Of a DNA stretch of 64,000 nt, positions 44,228 to 56,842 are shown piece by piece. The position numbers were made by a program, and so were the translations under genes. The notes beneath the pieces are model-generated. The model saw only the letters and a program-made list of their open reading frames with translations. It did not search any database and was not told the DNA's origin. The DNA is from Shinisaurus crocodilurus (lineage: Eukaryota > Chordata > Lepidosauria > Squamata > Shinisauridae), in assembly GCA_021292165.1 (NCBI GenBank), contig CM037878.1, positions 235,443,546-235,507,545 of the forward strand. The letters run 5' to 3'. The first letter of the stretch is position 1, and the number at the start of each line of letters is the position of its first letter.

Positions 44228-44820
44228 GTCCTTCTTGGCGGGTTCGGCCACTCAGGGGTTAACCCGGACTCGGGTAGCCCTCTATCAGCGGTACGCAGCT
44301 CTCTGGCAGAAGCCGTGACCAATTATAATGCAGGCAAAGCGAGGAGACCGAGTTTTGAATGGACGCTACTACACTGTTATGGGTAAACAGAGTTTAATGG
44401 AGTGTAACAGAACATATACAAAGCACCACGCTAAGCACACACCTACAATTGAGCTGGTAGCGAGCCGCAAAAGCAATACATACAGTCGTACCTGGAAATG
44501 CCTTGTTCCTAGAAAGCCGCTTAACTCCAAAAGGGCTGTTCTATGTTAGCGTTGTTCTCTGGGAGCTCCCCCAGGGTTGAAGGTGGTTTGACCTGAGCCA
44601 TGGACCTTGCAGCTTGCTGCCTCACGACCAACAACCCTTTTCCCGCCACTGACCCTGGGCTTTATACCCTCTGTTGGGCCCCCTCCCTCCTGGCACGACT
44701 GTTTTTTCTTGTTTGCCCAGCACCTAGGAGTCTTTGGCTGTTCCTTTCTTCTATTCAACACCTGGGAATGAATATTCCACAGCTCCTTCGGCTGCCAGAC
44801 CAGGGACTTGCCAGGGGGCA
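44228..44820 (-). mobile_element. LTR-like CpG-rich block (minus)
   Basis: This 593-bp block is bounded by TG (tgtccttcttggcg) and CA (gccagggggca) on the + strand. It is far more CpG-rich at its left end than its flanks. On the minus strand it has a TATA-like gggtataaagccc (about 44669-44681) and attaaa near 44391. No target duplication was found, so the ends are provisional. Confidence 0.35.
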
Positions 44821-46901
44821 TGTTAATGATTCCTATTGTGAGTCTATGTGTGGGCTATGGCTTTCTCTTCACAAAATGTTCATTATCTTCTTCACCAAGG
44901 ATCTTCCATTTAATGTATTTGAAGAGACAAGGAGTGTAAGAATCTCAGTAAGTTAATAGTGATGAAGCATAGTGCCAGTTCAATAGCCACTGATGAAGGG
45001 GAGCTGGTAAATGCACCATAACTGGACTTCCGTAAGCTATTGGACACTCAACAGTGTACTTGAAAAAATTAATTCAATCAAATCTGACTCAGAATATAGC
45101 AGAGCAACATACAAAGAGTGGAAAGAGAAGCTATATCAGACAATCACTTTTCTACGGTGTGTTCACTATACATTGAAAAGATGTACGCTGTGCAATGGAT
45201 GATCTAAAAGTGAAGTAATCAGCATTTTGTGATTCTCAGTATCTTATCTTATATTATGCAAGTCTAATTATTATAAATACTAGTGGCACAGCTGACTGTT
45301 TAGAAGGGTCACAAACTGTATACAAGATTCTTCCCACTGCCCAATTTCCCCCCATTTAGCTTCTCCTGTAAGTTGCACCTGCATTTGTGCCTCTCTCACT
45401 GCCAAGCAAGAGATAACAGAGGATCTATGCTTAGGTGAGCTGAACACCTCCAGAGGACTGTAAGGAGAAAAAAGAGGGGAAAGAAACTATCCCCCATCAG
45501 ATTGCTATAGGTTCCCTGATGCTAACCAATTTTTTTCACTATTATTGGTGGGGGGGCGGGAAGGAATTGACTGTATGGGCATGATCCAAACAAAGCTAAG
45601 TACTTTTCAGTTTCATCCCATTGAAATGGGAGAGAGCAAGAGGTAAGGATGTGCTTTAACGATCACATTCCCACTGAATGTAATGAATGTGCTTAACTGT
45701 AGCTGGATTGTGTCCTTTCTTTGTGTATACATTGATCAAATTAAAGCAGAACAGCAAATACTCATAAATTAAACACAAACGTATCTACAGGTCTTAACCG
45801 GGAATATGTCATGCTAATTAATATGGGGGAAATACTTCAAACAGCATTTCAGTGGCTGATAGTGGCAAATGTAGTGTCAAAAGTTCTAAACATCAAATTA
45901 GGCTGTATGATTAAATACATAATCCAGAAATGAATTTTGAGCTGCTAAAGGAATTATCCCTGGGCTCTTTGTATGATAGTGGTGGAGGGGGTGGCACGAA
46001 GGCAAGAGAAATAATCTTTCAAGAGTATGAAACAAGCTTCCCAAAAGAGATGCAGGTCATTGCCTGTGGTGTCATGTGGAAAAAAAATGAGGATAAAACA
46101 AAGATGGGGGAGAAGCTGAGGCTAGAAGAAATATAGGGTAGGGAAAGAAATGTGATGGACATAAAAGAATAACAACCAGAAGTACAGTAGACAGTCTGAA
46201 GAAGAATTTCCTCAGGCACAGAGGGATATAGAGATATGGTACCTAAAATCTGATATGATCAATGTCCTCGGTGTATAGAGGAAAGAGCATTGACACTCCA
46301 CATGGAAGCTGAGAGAAAGAATGTGTGTGGGGTGTCGCAGGGTCATGTGGGCTAGCGCCCCCCCACTGCCGCTCGCAGCATCTGCCCTCTGAACATCTGG
46401 AATGTGATGGAATAGGCTATATGTGTAGAACTCCATGCAAGGAAGGACCCGAGCCCAATCACAGTCTCCCGTCAGCCTCACATGGAAGAGTTCTACTACA
46501 TACTTACATAGGAACATGCATATAGCCCCTTCTGATGTATTCTGAACCTGCAGAGGACAGGGCAGGCCATACCTTGTTTTAATGCAAAATCACACTCCCC
46601 TGGGGCTTCTGGGAGCATCATTTCCCATTGAAACAAGGCATGTGCTTCCTGCATGCCTTGCTTTAAAATGAAAGTGCAGCTTTTTTTTTTGCCACCGCTG
46701 CCAATGCTGCCAAATTGCCACCAGAACGGTGGTGGCAATTCTGATAGTGTGGAGGCGTATGGCCCATGGTGGGTTCTTTGGGTTGGAGATTGGCCCGTGG
46801 ACCTTTTGAAGCTGTCCACCCCTGGTGTAGACAATGCTAACCTAGAAGTACCAATGGTACAAGGCAGTGTCATATGTTCATGTGACATGTGGAGGGGCTG
46901 T
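44821..46901. other. Unassigned
   Basis: No gene seen. A moderately GC-rich patch at 46320-46760 has open frames on both strands but no domain. Confidence 0.4.
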
Positions 46902-46906
46902 ATGAC

Positions 46907-47609
46907 TGTGATGGATTGAGGCCTACACAGGCTTGAGTTAGTTTGAAGCCTGTAGGCCCAAACATCTCCTGATGGGAGGGCGGCATTCATGAGTTTCATT
47001 TTCCCCTCATGGAGTTAAAGTTTCCTTTTCATTGAGAGAAATCTCCTTTCCCCCCTAATAGAGTTAAGTTTCATTTCCCCAGTTTTAGGTCAAATGATTG
47101 TAACCTTCTAGTTCTGTGGGAGGGTATATAAAGAGGTGTGGAAAAGCTGCAGGGAGAAAGAGAGCAGCTGTGGAGGAGAGAGCTGCAGGCACCAAGAAGC
47201 AGACAGAGAAGCAGAGTCTGAATATCACTGAAGAATGCAGAACAGCCTGGGCTAGGCTGGGAAAGGAATCTCTTAACTGAGGCATACAGGTGAAAGAGTA
47301 GCTAGGTTAGAGAGAACTGTGTTATTGTTTCTTTTATTTCTATGATACCTGCTTTTTTAAAAAATATACAGCTATATTTGTGTAATTACCTTAAGTTATT
47401 GTGAATCTAAAATACCAAAATTACTAAAGTAAACAGTTATTTTTACCATTCAGTTGTTTGGAGTGTCTTTTGCACCATGCCTAAAGCCTAATCCCACCTT
47501 ACTGGGTAAAATGCAGAGAATTGGCATCCTGATACAGGAGGAGTTCTTAAAGAGGCAGATATCTTGAAGGAGCTGATCAAGGGGTCCTGGTACAGGTGGA
47601 ACCTTGACA
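46907..47609 (+). mobile_element. Solo LTR with exact 5-bp target duplication
   Basis: This 703-bp unit runs from TGTGATGGATTGAGG to ACCTTGACA, i.e. TG...CA. It is flanked by ATGAC at 46902-46906 and 47610-47614. A strong TATA box (tatataaa, 47125-47132) and a variant poly(A) signal (agtaaa, about 47428) set the + orientation. No internal retroelement sequence is adjacent. It differs from the other LTRs here. Confidence 0.85.
47125..47132 (+). promoter_or_regulatory. TATA box of solo LTR
   Basis: tatataaa in gagggtatataaagagg, about 220 bases into the LTR. Confidence 0.65.
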
Positions 47610-47705
47610 ATGACACTCCTCCCTTCGAGTAAGAGTAAATCCTCAGTGAGGGAGAGGGAATGTGAGGGAAGGGAATGAATACACCAACACAGGTTATTTT
47701 TCTTC

Positions 47706-47972
47706 TTCACATAAGAGCCATGCTGGATCAGACCAATGGTACATCTAGTCCAACATTCTGTTCACAAAGTGACCAACCAGTTGCCCACAGAACACCCACA
47801 AGCAGGACATGAGTGCAAAAGCACCCTCCTGCCCATGTTTCCCAGCAACCAGTGTACTGGAGGTAGCATGTACCCTTCAGGACGAGTAGCCATTGATAGC
47901 CTTCTCCTCCAGGAATCTGTCCAATCCCCTTTTAAAGCCATCCAAATTGGTGGCCATCACTACTGTTTCGGT
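47706..47972 (-). mobile_element. L3/CR1-like LINE 3' end (minus)
   Basis: Inverse of the same 3' UTR seen at 56.4 kb: agccatgctggatcagacca, atctagtccaacattctgtt, ccattgatagccttctcctc, aagccatccaaattggtggc. Confidence 0.88.
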
Positions 47973-48025
47973 GTACACACACCATGTCAAAAATAGGGAT
48001 GGGAGACTCTCCAAAGCTCTCATCT

Positions 48026-48271
48026 GTTTATTTATTTATGGTATTTCTATGCTGCCCCATAACTGAAGTCCTCTGGGTGGTATAACTACAATGTGAAAAT
48101 GATTCAACACAATATGAACAAGGAAGCTAAACATACAGTATAAAATACATCATAGTAAGATGAAGCAAAACCTTAAATGCAGGCTTTAAATTTTTAAAAA
48201 TCCAAAATCTCAGAATCCATTACAAAGTTCCAAAAGGGCCCTAAAAAGCCTTGGAGAACAATGCAGTAAAA
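48026..48271 (-). mobile_element. Probable L2-like LINE 3' end (minus)
   Basis: It starts with tttatttatttatggtattt ctatgctgcccc, the inverse of an L2-type tail (gcagtatagaaat...aataaataaa). The rest is decayed. Confidence 0.55.
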
Positions 48272-48814
48272 AAAATACGAAGTAGGCACCAGGTGAGCTT
48301 CTGTGAGGAGGCCATTCTGCAACTGGGTGCTATCACAGAAACAGTCCTTCTCTGGCCTGGGATTTTTCCAAGATTTTCAGAAAATTAAACTGGGCAAATT
48401 TGAGGATCCAGAAGGAAGCCAGCCTCCCATCAGCTACCTTATCTTCCCCCAATATCCCTCCCCTACTCTTTGCTCAACTTGGCAAGTTCAAAGGACATGG
48501 GAGCAGCAACGAAGCCAGTCAGGGAGAAGAGAAGAGGGAGGGCTATTTACATTGCCCCATCATGCTGGCTGACAGTGTGGTGGGGCACAGGGGACTATGG
48601 AAGCTCTAGTTCTCCCAAGACATCTTTTAATTACAGTAGCCCTTAAGAACTAGTCTCTTGCACCCCATGATGCTGTTAGTCAATATGATGGGATGACGGA
48701 GAGGAGGTAGGGTGGAATAACCTCCTTGCTCCTATCCATATGACTTCACTAATGTTCCTGTTGAAGGAGGAGAAGCAAAGAGAGCTAATAGAGTGGTTGT
48801 GTGAAAATTGGGAG
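48272..48814. other. Unassigned
   Basis: No gene or named repeat seen. Confidence 0.4.
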
Positions 48815-49110
48815 TTCATAAAATCATAGAGTTGGAAAGGGCCATTTAGGCCATTGAATCCAACCCCTTGCGCAGTGTGGGAATCCAGTTTTAAGCATCC
48901 CTGACAGATGGCTGTTCAGTCTCTGTTTTAATACCTCCAGTGACAGAGAGCCCACCACCTCCGAAGGCAGTTGGTTCCATTGTCAGACACCTCTGACCAT
49001 TAGGAAGTTTCTTCCTGACATTCAATCGAAATCTGCTGTCCCGTAACTTAAGGCCATTAATTTTGTGTCCTACAGTCTTGGATGATAGAGAACAGGTTGT
49101 GACCTATGGC
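48815..49110 (-). mobile_element. CR1 LINE 3' end (minus)
   Basis: atcatagagttggaaagggc, gatggctgttcagtctctg, gagcccaccacctccgaagg, ttcttcctgacattcaatcg: the inverse of a CR1 3' UTR. Confidence 0.9.
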
Positions 49111-49256
49111 CATTGAGTTCATCTCCAGCTCAGATTTTTATTCAAACCAATGAGGAATTTGGAGATTCTAAAGATTTACTCTTGTTTTGAGATAGGTTTC
49201 AAGAGCCCCAGAGAAGTTCTTTTCTGAGCTCTGCTCAGGGGAACTTCTCCAACAAC

Positions 49257-49721
49257 CAGGGGAGGCTGGTGACTCCTGTGTCAGTGGGGCTCCTTATCCA
49301 TTGCATATTTTCATTTGAGCTTTATAGGAGCTATCCATGGTGCTGAACCCCCTCCCCAAATAGGTTCACCACCATGGAGCACCATGGATAGTTCCTATAA
49401 ACTTCAAACAAAAATATGCAATGGAGAGCCAGTGTGGCGTAGCGGTTAGAGTGTTGGACTGGGACTCAGGAGATCCGGGTTCTAGTCCCCACTCTGCCAT
49501 GAAGTTCACTGGGTGACTTTGGGACAGTCGTGGACTCTCAGCCTGACCTACCTCACAGGGTTGTTGTGAAGATAAAATGGAGAGGAGGAGGAGGAGGAGG
49601 ATTCTGTAAGCCGCCTTGGGTTCCTGGAAGGAAAAAAGGTGGGGTATAAATATAATAAATAAAAAAATAAAAAAAAATAAATAAGGAGCCCCACTGACAC
49701 AGGAGTCACCAGCCTCCACTG
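49257..49721. mobile_element. hAT-type palindromic MITE, copy 3 (family A), split by SINE
   Basis: It begins CAGGGGAGGCTGGTGACTCC, ends GTCACCAGCCTCCACTG, and is flanked by ccaacaac (49249-49256) and ccaagaac (49722-49729), 7 of 8 matching. The right arm is interrupted at 49425 by a SINE and resumes at 49681 (ataaggagcccc). Without the SINE it is about 209 bp, like copy 1. Confidence 0.9.
49425..49680 (+). mobile_element. MIR/CORE-type SINE nested in MITE
   Basis: A full-length copy: head agagccagtgtggcgtagcgg, box B-like gggttctagtcc, CORE gggtgactttggg, tail gggtataaatataataaat followed by A-rich sequence. It is younger than the MITE it interrupts. Confidence 0.93.
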
Positions 49722-49906
49722 CCAAGAACGCTAAATACAATATCAGCATAGTGGTCAAACAACATCACAGTTTTGCAGTAGAGAAGCTATGGCTGGTAGC
49801 ATCTTTACACTGGATACTTCTGTTTCTAGACAGAGGGCTCCTAGTGCTGCCACCTAAAATACATTGTACAGCTATTTCATCTTTTCTTCCTCTGTGGTAA
49901 GAAAAC

Positions 49907-51130
49907 TGTGGAGAAAGCCAACCTAAGCCCCCTGCCTGACACACACACACACTCACAAAGGAGGGGGAAAGGAGACCCAGGGGGGGGGGAGACAACCAGT
50001 CTCCACAGATGCCAAAGGGGACAAACAACATCTACATAGAATCACCCCAGGGGGGAAGGCAGGAAGCATCACCAGGTTTGTCAATGCTCTTGCATATCAG
50101 CCCCATCTACATAAGACTTGAATACCTCTCCAGGGCAGACGCTTCGGCACCCCTAAGAAATGGCCACTCAACACCATAGGATGGGACCATTAAGCAAGTG
50201 GCTTCAAAGGGACCCCATCCCACGGGGGGAAGGCGTCACCCCACCTGACCCAAAAGGCCGCCCCTCAGGGAGGGTGTCAACCCACCTGATCACGGAGGGA
50301 GGGGCTACCTGAAACACCAAGGTATAAAACACCCTGCACAAGGGAACTTTTCTCTGGACCTGATCAGCAATCTTGCCCATGCCTGGGGTAAGGGAACGAA
50401 GGATCAGCAACCCCGGGAAACCAAGCTGAAATCACTGGCCGCTTGGGTTGACCGGACCCCCGGGAAACCAAGCTGAAATCACTGGCTGCTTGGGTTGACC
50501 GGACCCCCGGGAAACCAAGCTGAAATCACTCACAAGCCGCTTGGGTAGACCGGGCCCCGCCGGGAACCCAGCTAGCCGCTTGGGTAGACCGGGCCTCCAC
50601 CGGGAACCCAGCTAGCCGCTTGGGTAGACCGGGCCCCACCGGGAACCCAGCTAGCCGCTTGGGTAGACCGGGCCCCGCCGGGAACCCAGCTAGCCACTTG
50701 GGTAGACCGGGCGTCCGCCGGGAACCCAGCTAGCCGCTTGGGTAGACCGGGCCCCGCCGGGAACCCAGCTAGCCACTTGGGTAGACCGGGCCTCCGCCGG
50801 GAACCCAGCTAGCAGCGTGCGGTTGACCGGGCCTCTGCCGGGACCCGAGCTAAACTAACTAGCTGAGAGCCCTGAAATCACGTTGTCCTTGAGGCTTTTG
50901 CTTGCTACTTTGTACCGTACTGATAAGCTGTATTGCTGGCGTGGGTCTGAGTTTGTGAAGGTAATTTTGTAAATAAACTTGTTTTCTAAAAGATACTTTT
51001 GTGGCTATAAGTTATCCCTTTGTTCTGGGCTAAGGCGAGGCGCTGGGGACCTCGGAGAAGGCCCGCCCCAGCACCCGCTACCCCCTTAGCATTGAACCCG
51101 TGCAGAAGACCAGGTTGTCGGTCTTCCACT
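49907..51130 (+). mobile_element. Solo LTR with internal tandem repeats, copy 2
   Basis: The 1224-bp counterpart of 4973-6089, flanked by an exact 5-bp duplication AAAAC (49902-49906, 51131-51135). TATA at 50323-50329 and aataaa at 50972-50977. It has more tandem units than copy 1, which explains most of the length difference. No internal coding region is adjacent. Confidence 0.88.
50404..50860 (+). repeat. Tandem repeat array in LTR copy 2
   Basis: First about three 46-bp-type units (gcttgggttgaccggacccc...), then seven 39-40-bp units (gccgcttgggtagaccgggc...) and a diverged last unit. Unlike copy 1, the units differ from each other (gccacttggg, ccccgccggg, cctccaccggg variants). Confidence 0.93.
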
Positions 51131-51135
51131 AAAAC

Positions 51136-52832
51136 AGATGGAAGAAGTGATGGGGAAATATGGGAAAGTTACAAATGGAAGGTGTCATCATTTGGACCCC
51201 GACCCCCCCCCCCCCGTAAAATTCCATGAATAACCCAAGATGACCGCTCACAGAAAATTTCATCTGGAAGCAGCCATAGCATCTGAGCATTTTTCCTGTT
51301 TGAGAAAAGTTTGGCATGGTACTCCTAAGAACAGAAGATTTAAAAAAAAAAAAAAAACACGCCCTCTTTGGAAATACATAAAGTAGTTTGGTATGGTGTC
51401 ATCATGCAGAAATGTAAAATACAGGAACTAGTTCAAGCATATGGACATCAAAGGGGGGGAAAGCACTGATTTCATGCCAGTCTCCAAACACTTCTCACAT
51501 TGTTGTTGTAAAGATACTCTTCTCCCTTCATAGCTTCACATTGATTTTGACTTGAATTTCCTATGCAAATCTGAAGTCACCTATTTTCACCTAGATGTTA
51601 ATAAACTGGCAGCCTGTAATCCAATCTCTCCAAAAAGCTAATGATTAGAAAAGAAATGTCACTCTAACATTACAGTCATATTTTTAAAGAAAGATCAAAA
51701 GCTTATTCAGTTTGGTTTGATGACCTCCCTAGTATAGCGAGAGCTTCCAAATGATTGCCTTCTAGACAATTCTTATAGAGAACTGCTGACACATTGTCCT
51801 CATGGAGAAGAAACCTGCAGTTGGTCCTTGTAGCTAACAAAACCTTTTAAGCTCCTACCAGCAATTCCATGCAGAAGAAATGATTAAGGAAATGCCACCT
51901 CCAGGCATGGGAGAGAAAAAAAACACCTTTGCACAATAAACCAGATGGGATAAAATTAGACTGTGTTATCAAGTCTGAAAAGCTAAACGTTAATGCTGTA
52001 ATTGCAGCCTAGAAGACTGCTATATGGAGCACTGATAAAGTTGCTTTGAATTAGAGATGGTTGTGGATTAAAATACAAATTGCTATCCTGGATGTGAAAG
52101 TACAAAATGTTAGCAGTCATTTCTCTTCAGAAACACAGTTTTACTGAAATGGTGGCTGGTGAAACCTCGCCTAATATAGTCAGACAAAAATACTAAAATA
52201 ACAGCTAACATGCAGCTTTACTATGTGTGCACTACTTTTCGACACTGGTTTAAAATTGAGATCTTTGATAGACTCCCAAGAAGATCTTACAGTATAGGAC
52301 TGGAGACAAGGTTAGGGGTTGAAAAATAGATTTAGAAGTCATGTGCATAAAGGCTGTTGCTTAAAACAGAACCAACAATAGAATTGTTAAGCCTGGGGTG
52401 ATTTTCCCCATGTCCCCTATTGGGGAAGCAAGGTGTGGGACGATTCTTCAGGTGCACCCATGTGATGGGGAGACAGATCACCAGCTTTTTGAGCTACCTA
52501 CACTTCACCCCATTCCTCTCCCTGTGCCACAGTAAGGGATTTTCCAGTTGTCCAGAGGGTGCTGACTAGGACCTGGGGGGGGGGGGTGTCGCCTGATTGG
52601 AGTTGCCTTTTTTTTTTTTTTTACCTTTTTTACCTCCTCCTTACCACTCCAATAGGCAGGGGCTTTGTTTCTGGTTTGGCAAATCGGTGCTGTTGCTTGG
52701 TCACAATCTGGCAGGTAGTATGGTCATGCAAGCTCCTGAGTTACTTTACTCTGGTGAGCACCCTGAGTCATCTGAGGGTGAGGGGTGGGTAGGCCTGTCT
52801 GTACCTCATTGCCAGACTCTTGAGGGTTTGGT
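51136..52832. other. Unassigned
   Basis: No gene or named repeat seen. Runs of C and A near 51205 and 51342, and of G and T near 52577-52620. Confidence 0.4.
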
Positions 52833-53145
52833 TAAGGAATTCATTTCAGTTCATTTTTGAGAAGAATGTATCCAATTCACACTTCCTGGAACCAACAAAG
52901 TCTGTACATTTCCAAGCTTGCAAGGTAGTTTGTGCAACAGAAAACAAACAAAGGGGGGGGGGAATGTTTATTTGAAAAATGCTTTAGTCCATGGGAGAAA
53001 AATGCATATGTTTCAAAAATGTGACAATTGATGCATGCACAAAACATTTATCAACATACATGTGATTTTTTATCCAAAAGAAAAAAGTTTGCATTCCAAT
53101 ACAGACAGACACAAGTTGGAATAAGCTTTGAGGTGGAAATTAGAC
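52833..53145 (+). repeat. AT-rich interspersed repeat, family C
   Basis: tttcagttcatttttgagaa, atccaattcacacttcctgg, tacatttccaagcttgcaag, a decayed centre (ctttagtccatggg), acaaaaatg phrases, aataagctttgaggtgg. Confidence 0.7.
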
Positions 53146-53439
53146 AACCTTGGAGAGCTCCAGTTATGCTGAGTTGTACATCCCTTTGTGGGAACAGGCC
53201 ACACTTGGACCCTAGAAACTTTGCCCCAATGAACAATGGCTGTCCAGTGGGGTTGGGGTGGAGTTCTCAGGGCCCCTTTATGGTAAGCAGGCAATGAAAG
53301 GCAAAGATTTGATAGACATCAGACCTGCTGCCTAGTAGGTGGTTGTTGGGGGTCTCCAGTGGCCTTACTTTGGGAACAGGTACCAGTGCTTGGTCCTAGT
53401 TTTTCTTGCTGCAGATCTTAAGTTATGGATAGAGTGCTG

Positions 53440-53482
53440 CAGCTACTGGGCAGTATAGAAATTTAATAATAATAAAAAAAAC
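53440..53482 (+). mobile_element. L2-like 3' tail stub
   Basis: actgggcagtatagaaattt aataataataaa, the terminal bases of an L2-like element only. Confidence 0.55.
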
Positions 53483-53507
53483 AATTTAAAAAATCTGACC
53501 CTTTAAC

Positions 53508-53648
53508 CCAAGGCTGGGGAAACGGCGACCCTCCAGAGGTGGTTGGACTCCACTCCCATCAGCCCCATCCAGCCTGGCCAATGGTGATGGATAATGAGAG
53601 TAGTAGCAGTTCATCAACATCTGGAGATTCCTTAGCCCTGGTTTAGTG
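53508..53648. mobile_element. Family B palindromic MITE
   Basis: ggctggggaaacggcgaccc, tggttggactccactcccat on one arm; gcagttcatcaacatctgga, ttccttagccctgg on the other. No clear target duplication. Confidence 0.6.
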
Positions 53649-53649
53649 C

Positions 53650-54479
53650 AAACATATGGTCTTGTGTCTTCTATCTTGGTGACAGCAATATTAGGACTAC
53701 TGCAAGAAACTTACTCAGGGTAGTGGAAATTAAGAGAAAAATTCATAATGAATGACAGAGAAGAATGTGGGCAAAATAAGAAGAGAAGAATGTAGGCAAA
53801 ACAGTGTTGCAAGTGTTGCAGTATCTTAGAAACTCAAGGAAGAATAACCAAACTGGCAGTATTAAATGCAGCAGCAAGTGAAAACAAAAAGCCCCTATAT
53901 GTGGTAGAATGAAATGGGTGAACATCAGAATGGAGGGTATCAAGAGAGAAGAGAGCTATGAAATGAAATGAGCAAGTATACATCACATCCTAATGATGTT
54001 TGGTAATGAAGGTAAATGATGGTAAGTGATATATATGAGAAATTTAAAGAAGGAAATATGAGCATGGTAGAAAATAAAAAGGGAGAAATCGGGACAGAAG
54101 TAATAAAAGACTGACACCAGTAACAATTTCCAGTATGCACTACATCTTAGGACTCATATGCAGACCACACTGTTCTTATCAGAAGGATTATTCTTTTGGC
54201 ATTCCAATTAACCTCTGTTGTATGAATTGGACTATACAATCACATTCTCAGGAAGAGAACACTGGTTTCAATATATATTTTTTCAATTTCTATTCCAAAA
54301 CTAATTTTTATTCATGGGAATGTTGATAGGTATGGGGACTTATTGTCCTAACCCCAAACATGCAATATGTTGGCATATGAATCACACCACAGGAATCTTA
54401 ACCAGGTTGATGCCCTGAAAGGCAAAAAAAATGTATAGTGTGTACAGTCCTCATTTCAAACAAATTAGTTATATATAAA
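53650..54479. other. Unassigned
   Basis: No gene or named repeat seen. Confidence 0.4.
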
Positions 54480-54840
54480 CTAGAGCTGCACCAAATGTTC
54501 AAAAGCAAACATTTTCAGTCTAAGAGAAAAGGAGGAGATTCCAGCCCAGGTGGTCAGAAGGTTCCCCCAAACCTTCTCAAATGCTCACTGTTTTGTGCTT
54601 TTTCTAGACCTGATTGACATTTGCTATAGTCTACAATAGAACATATATTAGAGAAACATGCACACAAAAATGCATATATCAGTGAAAATAACATTCAAAG
54701 TTAATTATATTAGGAAATTTGCTTGCAAAAATGTTTATATTAGGCAAAATTGGGTACAAAAATGTGCACAAAAATGCATACAAATTTTCATGCAAAGTTT
54801 GGGATGAACTGAATTTAAGATTGGGAAAATGAGAAACTCC
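54480..54840. repeat. Degenerate AT-rich repeat, perhaps family C-related
   Basis: Repeated acaaaaatgcatatat, acaaaaatgtgcacaaaaatg and aggaaatttgc phrases; the central landmark is not visible. Confidence 0.4.
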
Positions 54841-55587
54841 ATCCATTATTTCAACATCATAAAACTAGCTCTAAAACAACTCTATGTTAATTGAATTAGC
54901 AGTTAAAGTAGAGCATTTCCTTAGCATTTGCAAGTGAAATGCAATTCCTTATTGAATGTGGAGGATAGAAGTATAAGCAAGTCTCAGACCTGAAGATAGG
55001 AATCATCCAACTTTTAGCCAAATGCGCATTTTCACTTCATTGGAACTTTTATTCTTAACAGCATCCCTGCTGGTTTTCCAAGGCTGAAGAGATTTATAGG
55101 TAATACTTGAATGAATGGTAGGATTCTTAAGTTCTAGGTAAATATATGGATATTTGGCAAAACCCTACTTAATCAAAGAAAACAAATTAACAGTATGTTA
55201 AATGAGGCAAGCTTTTGTGTCTGTAAGTATTTGGTTACTGAGGAGTCACCAGATGCTGAAGATCAATAGATGTTTTGCATATTTTAATTATTCTTCTGGG
55301 TTTAGATCTTAATTACTCTTATGAACTTCAGGTAGTTTTGGCAGGCAGAGTTTACCTTGAAGCTCTGAGCTTCACTGTTGTGTCATCAATTAATACAAGA
55401 TGTCAACCTGCTGATAGTATTTGTCGCTACCTTTCTTCCTTGCAAATCCCCCTGAATAATAAAATTTTAAAATAGGCAGGATTTGCTGTATGTTTTCCAG
55501 ATGATTTCACATTTCACATACAACAATAGCAAAAGGTCAGGATTTATATTCAGTTCTGTATTTATTTCTAAAAAGACAACTGAAGCC
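54841..55587. other. Unassigned
   Basis: No gene or named repeat seen. Confidence 0.4.
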
Positions 55588-55765
55588 ATGTAGCTCCGTG
55601 GCAGTGTGTGTGCTTTGCTTGCTATTCTTGTTAAAGGATCAGATACCAGGTGATTTGAAAAATCCCTGCCTGAGGCCCAGGGAAGTCCTGCCAGTTAAAG
55701 GAGACAATACTGGGCTCAATAGATTAATGGCCTGACCTGGTGTGATGAAGCTTCCTATATTCCTG
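55588..55765 (+). mobile_element. Second tRNA-derived SINE type, decayed
   Basis: A tRNA-like head (gtagctccgtggcagtgtgtgtgc) and a body with ccctgcctgaggcccaggga, tgccagttaaaggagacaat actgggctcaatag and tggcctgacctggtgtg, ending gcttcctatattcc. This matches my recollection of a common reptile tRNA-SINE. It is distinct from the CORE-type SINE. Confidence 0.6.
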
Positions 55766-56334
55766 TGACTACAGCATATAGGAGAATGGGGCAGTTTTCT
55801 GGGTCCTGGGATGAGGATGGCTCCATGGATTTAGGTGTCACATTTTCATGAAGCCTCTTATCTACATCACCAAAAGTTACATGCATGACTTCATGACTAT
55901 CTTGAAAGGCCTCCTGCAAGAGGCAGGAATGTGGGCTACTCAAGCCAATTACTTATCTATGGAGAGCCTTTGTTGGAACCTGGAGGCAGCTCAACCCACC
56001 CACTCAGTTTCCTTGGGTAAAGGAGCACCTTGTCCCTGGGCTTGAGATGCTCACTGTTTATGAGAAACAGAATAATATTTTTGATGGCAGTTCTGATAAG
56101 ACATGGAGATGGCTCCCCCCCCCTTTACCAGGGTGTTCCTCCGCTAGGGTGTGACTTAGATCTTCAAGGCTTTCATTGGTTTAATTTGGTTACTGGTTAT
56201 TTGTCACAACTTTGGTGGAAGGACCATCATAGACATAGAAAGAGAGCATAGAGGACTGAGGACAGTAATTGGTACTGTAAGAATCAGCAGGACTTGAACC
56301 TAGCCTGCATACTGAGGCCTCTTTAGGCACAAGA
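55766..56334. other. Unassigned
   Basis: No gene or named repeat seen. Confidence 0.4.
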
Positions 56335-56842
56335 ACAACTCCCCTATGAAGAAAGGTTGTTCTGCTTATAAAAAAGGCAAGTAAGGGGAGAAATGATAGA
56401 GGTGTACACAATTATTTATGGTGTTGAGAAAGTGGATGGGGAGAACCTGGGGTCATCCCATGAAGCTGACTGGTTGGAGATTCAGGACAGATAAAAGGAA
56501 GTATTTCTTCACACAGCACATAGTTAAACTATGGAATTCGCTGCCACAAGATGCAGTGATGGCCACCAACTTGGATGGCATGGCTTTAAAAGGGGCTTGG
56601 ACAAATTCATGAAGGATAAGGAAATCAATGGTTACTAGTCCTGATGCCTATATACTACCTCCACTATCAGAGGCAGTAAGCCTATGTACACCAATTTCTG
56701 AGAACCTGGGTGGGAGGGTGCCATTGTATTCATGTCCTGCTTGTGGGTTTCCCATGGGTAGCTGGTTGGCCACTGTATGAACAGAATGTTGGACTAGATG
56801 GATCCTTGGTCTGGTCCAGCATGACTCTTCTTATGTTCTTAG
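56335..56842 (+). mobile_element. L3/CR1-like LINE 3' end
   Basis: cctatgaagaaaggttgttc, gagaaatgatagaggtgtac, aggaagtatttcttcacaca, ggctttaaaaggggcttgga, ttggactagatggatccttg, ending catgactcttcttatgttctt. It is 5'-truncated, of the same 3' UTR type as 25.0 and 47.7 kb. Confidence 0.9.

Noticed and set aside
46325..46919. Possible gene or CpG island
   Set aside because: Only moderate GC content, with open frames on both strands and no motif.
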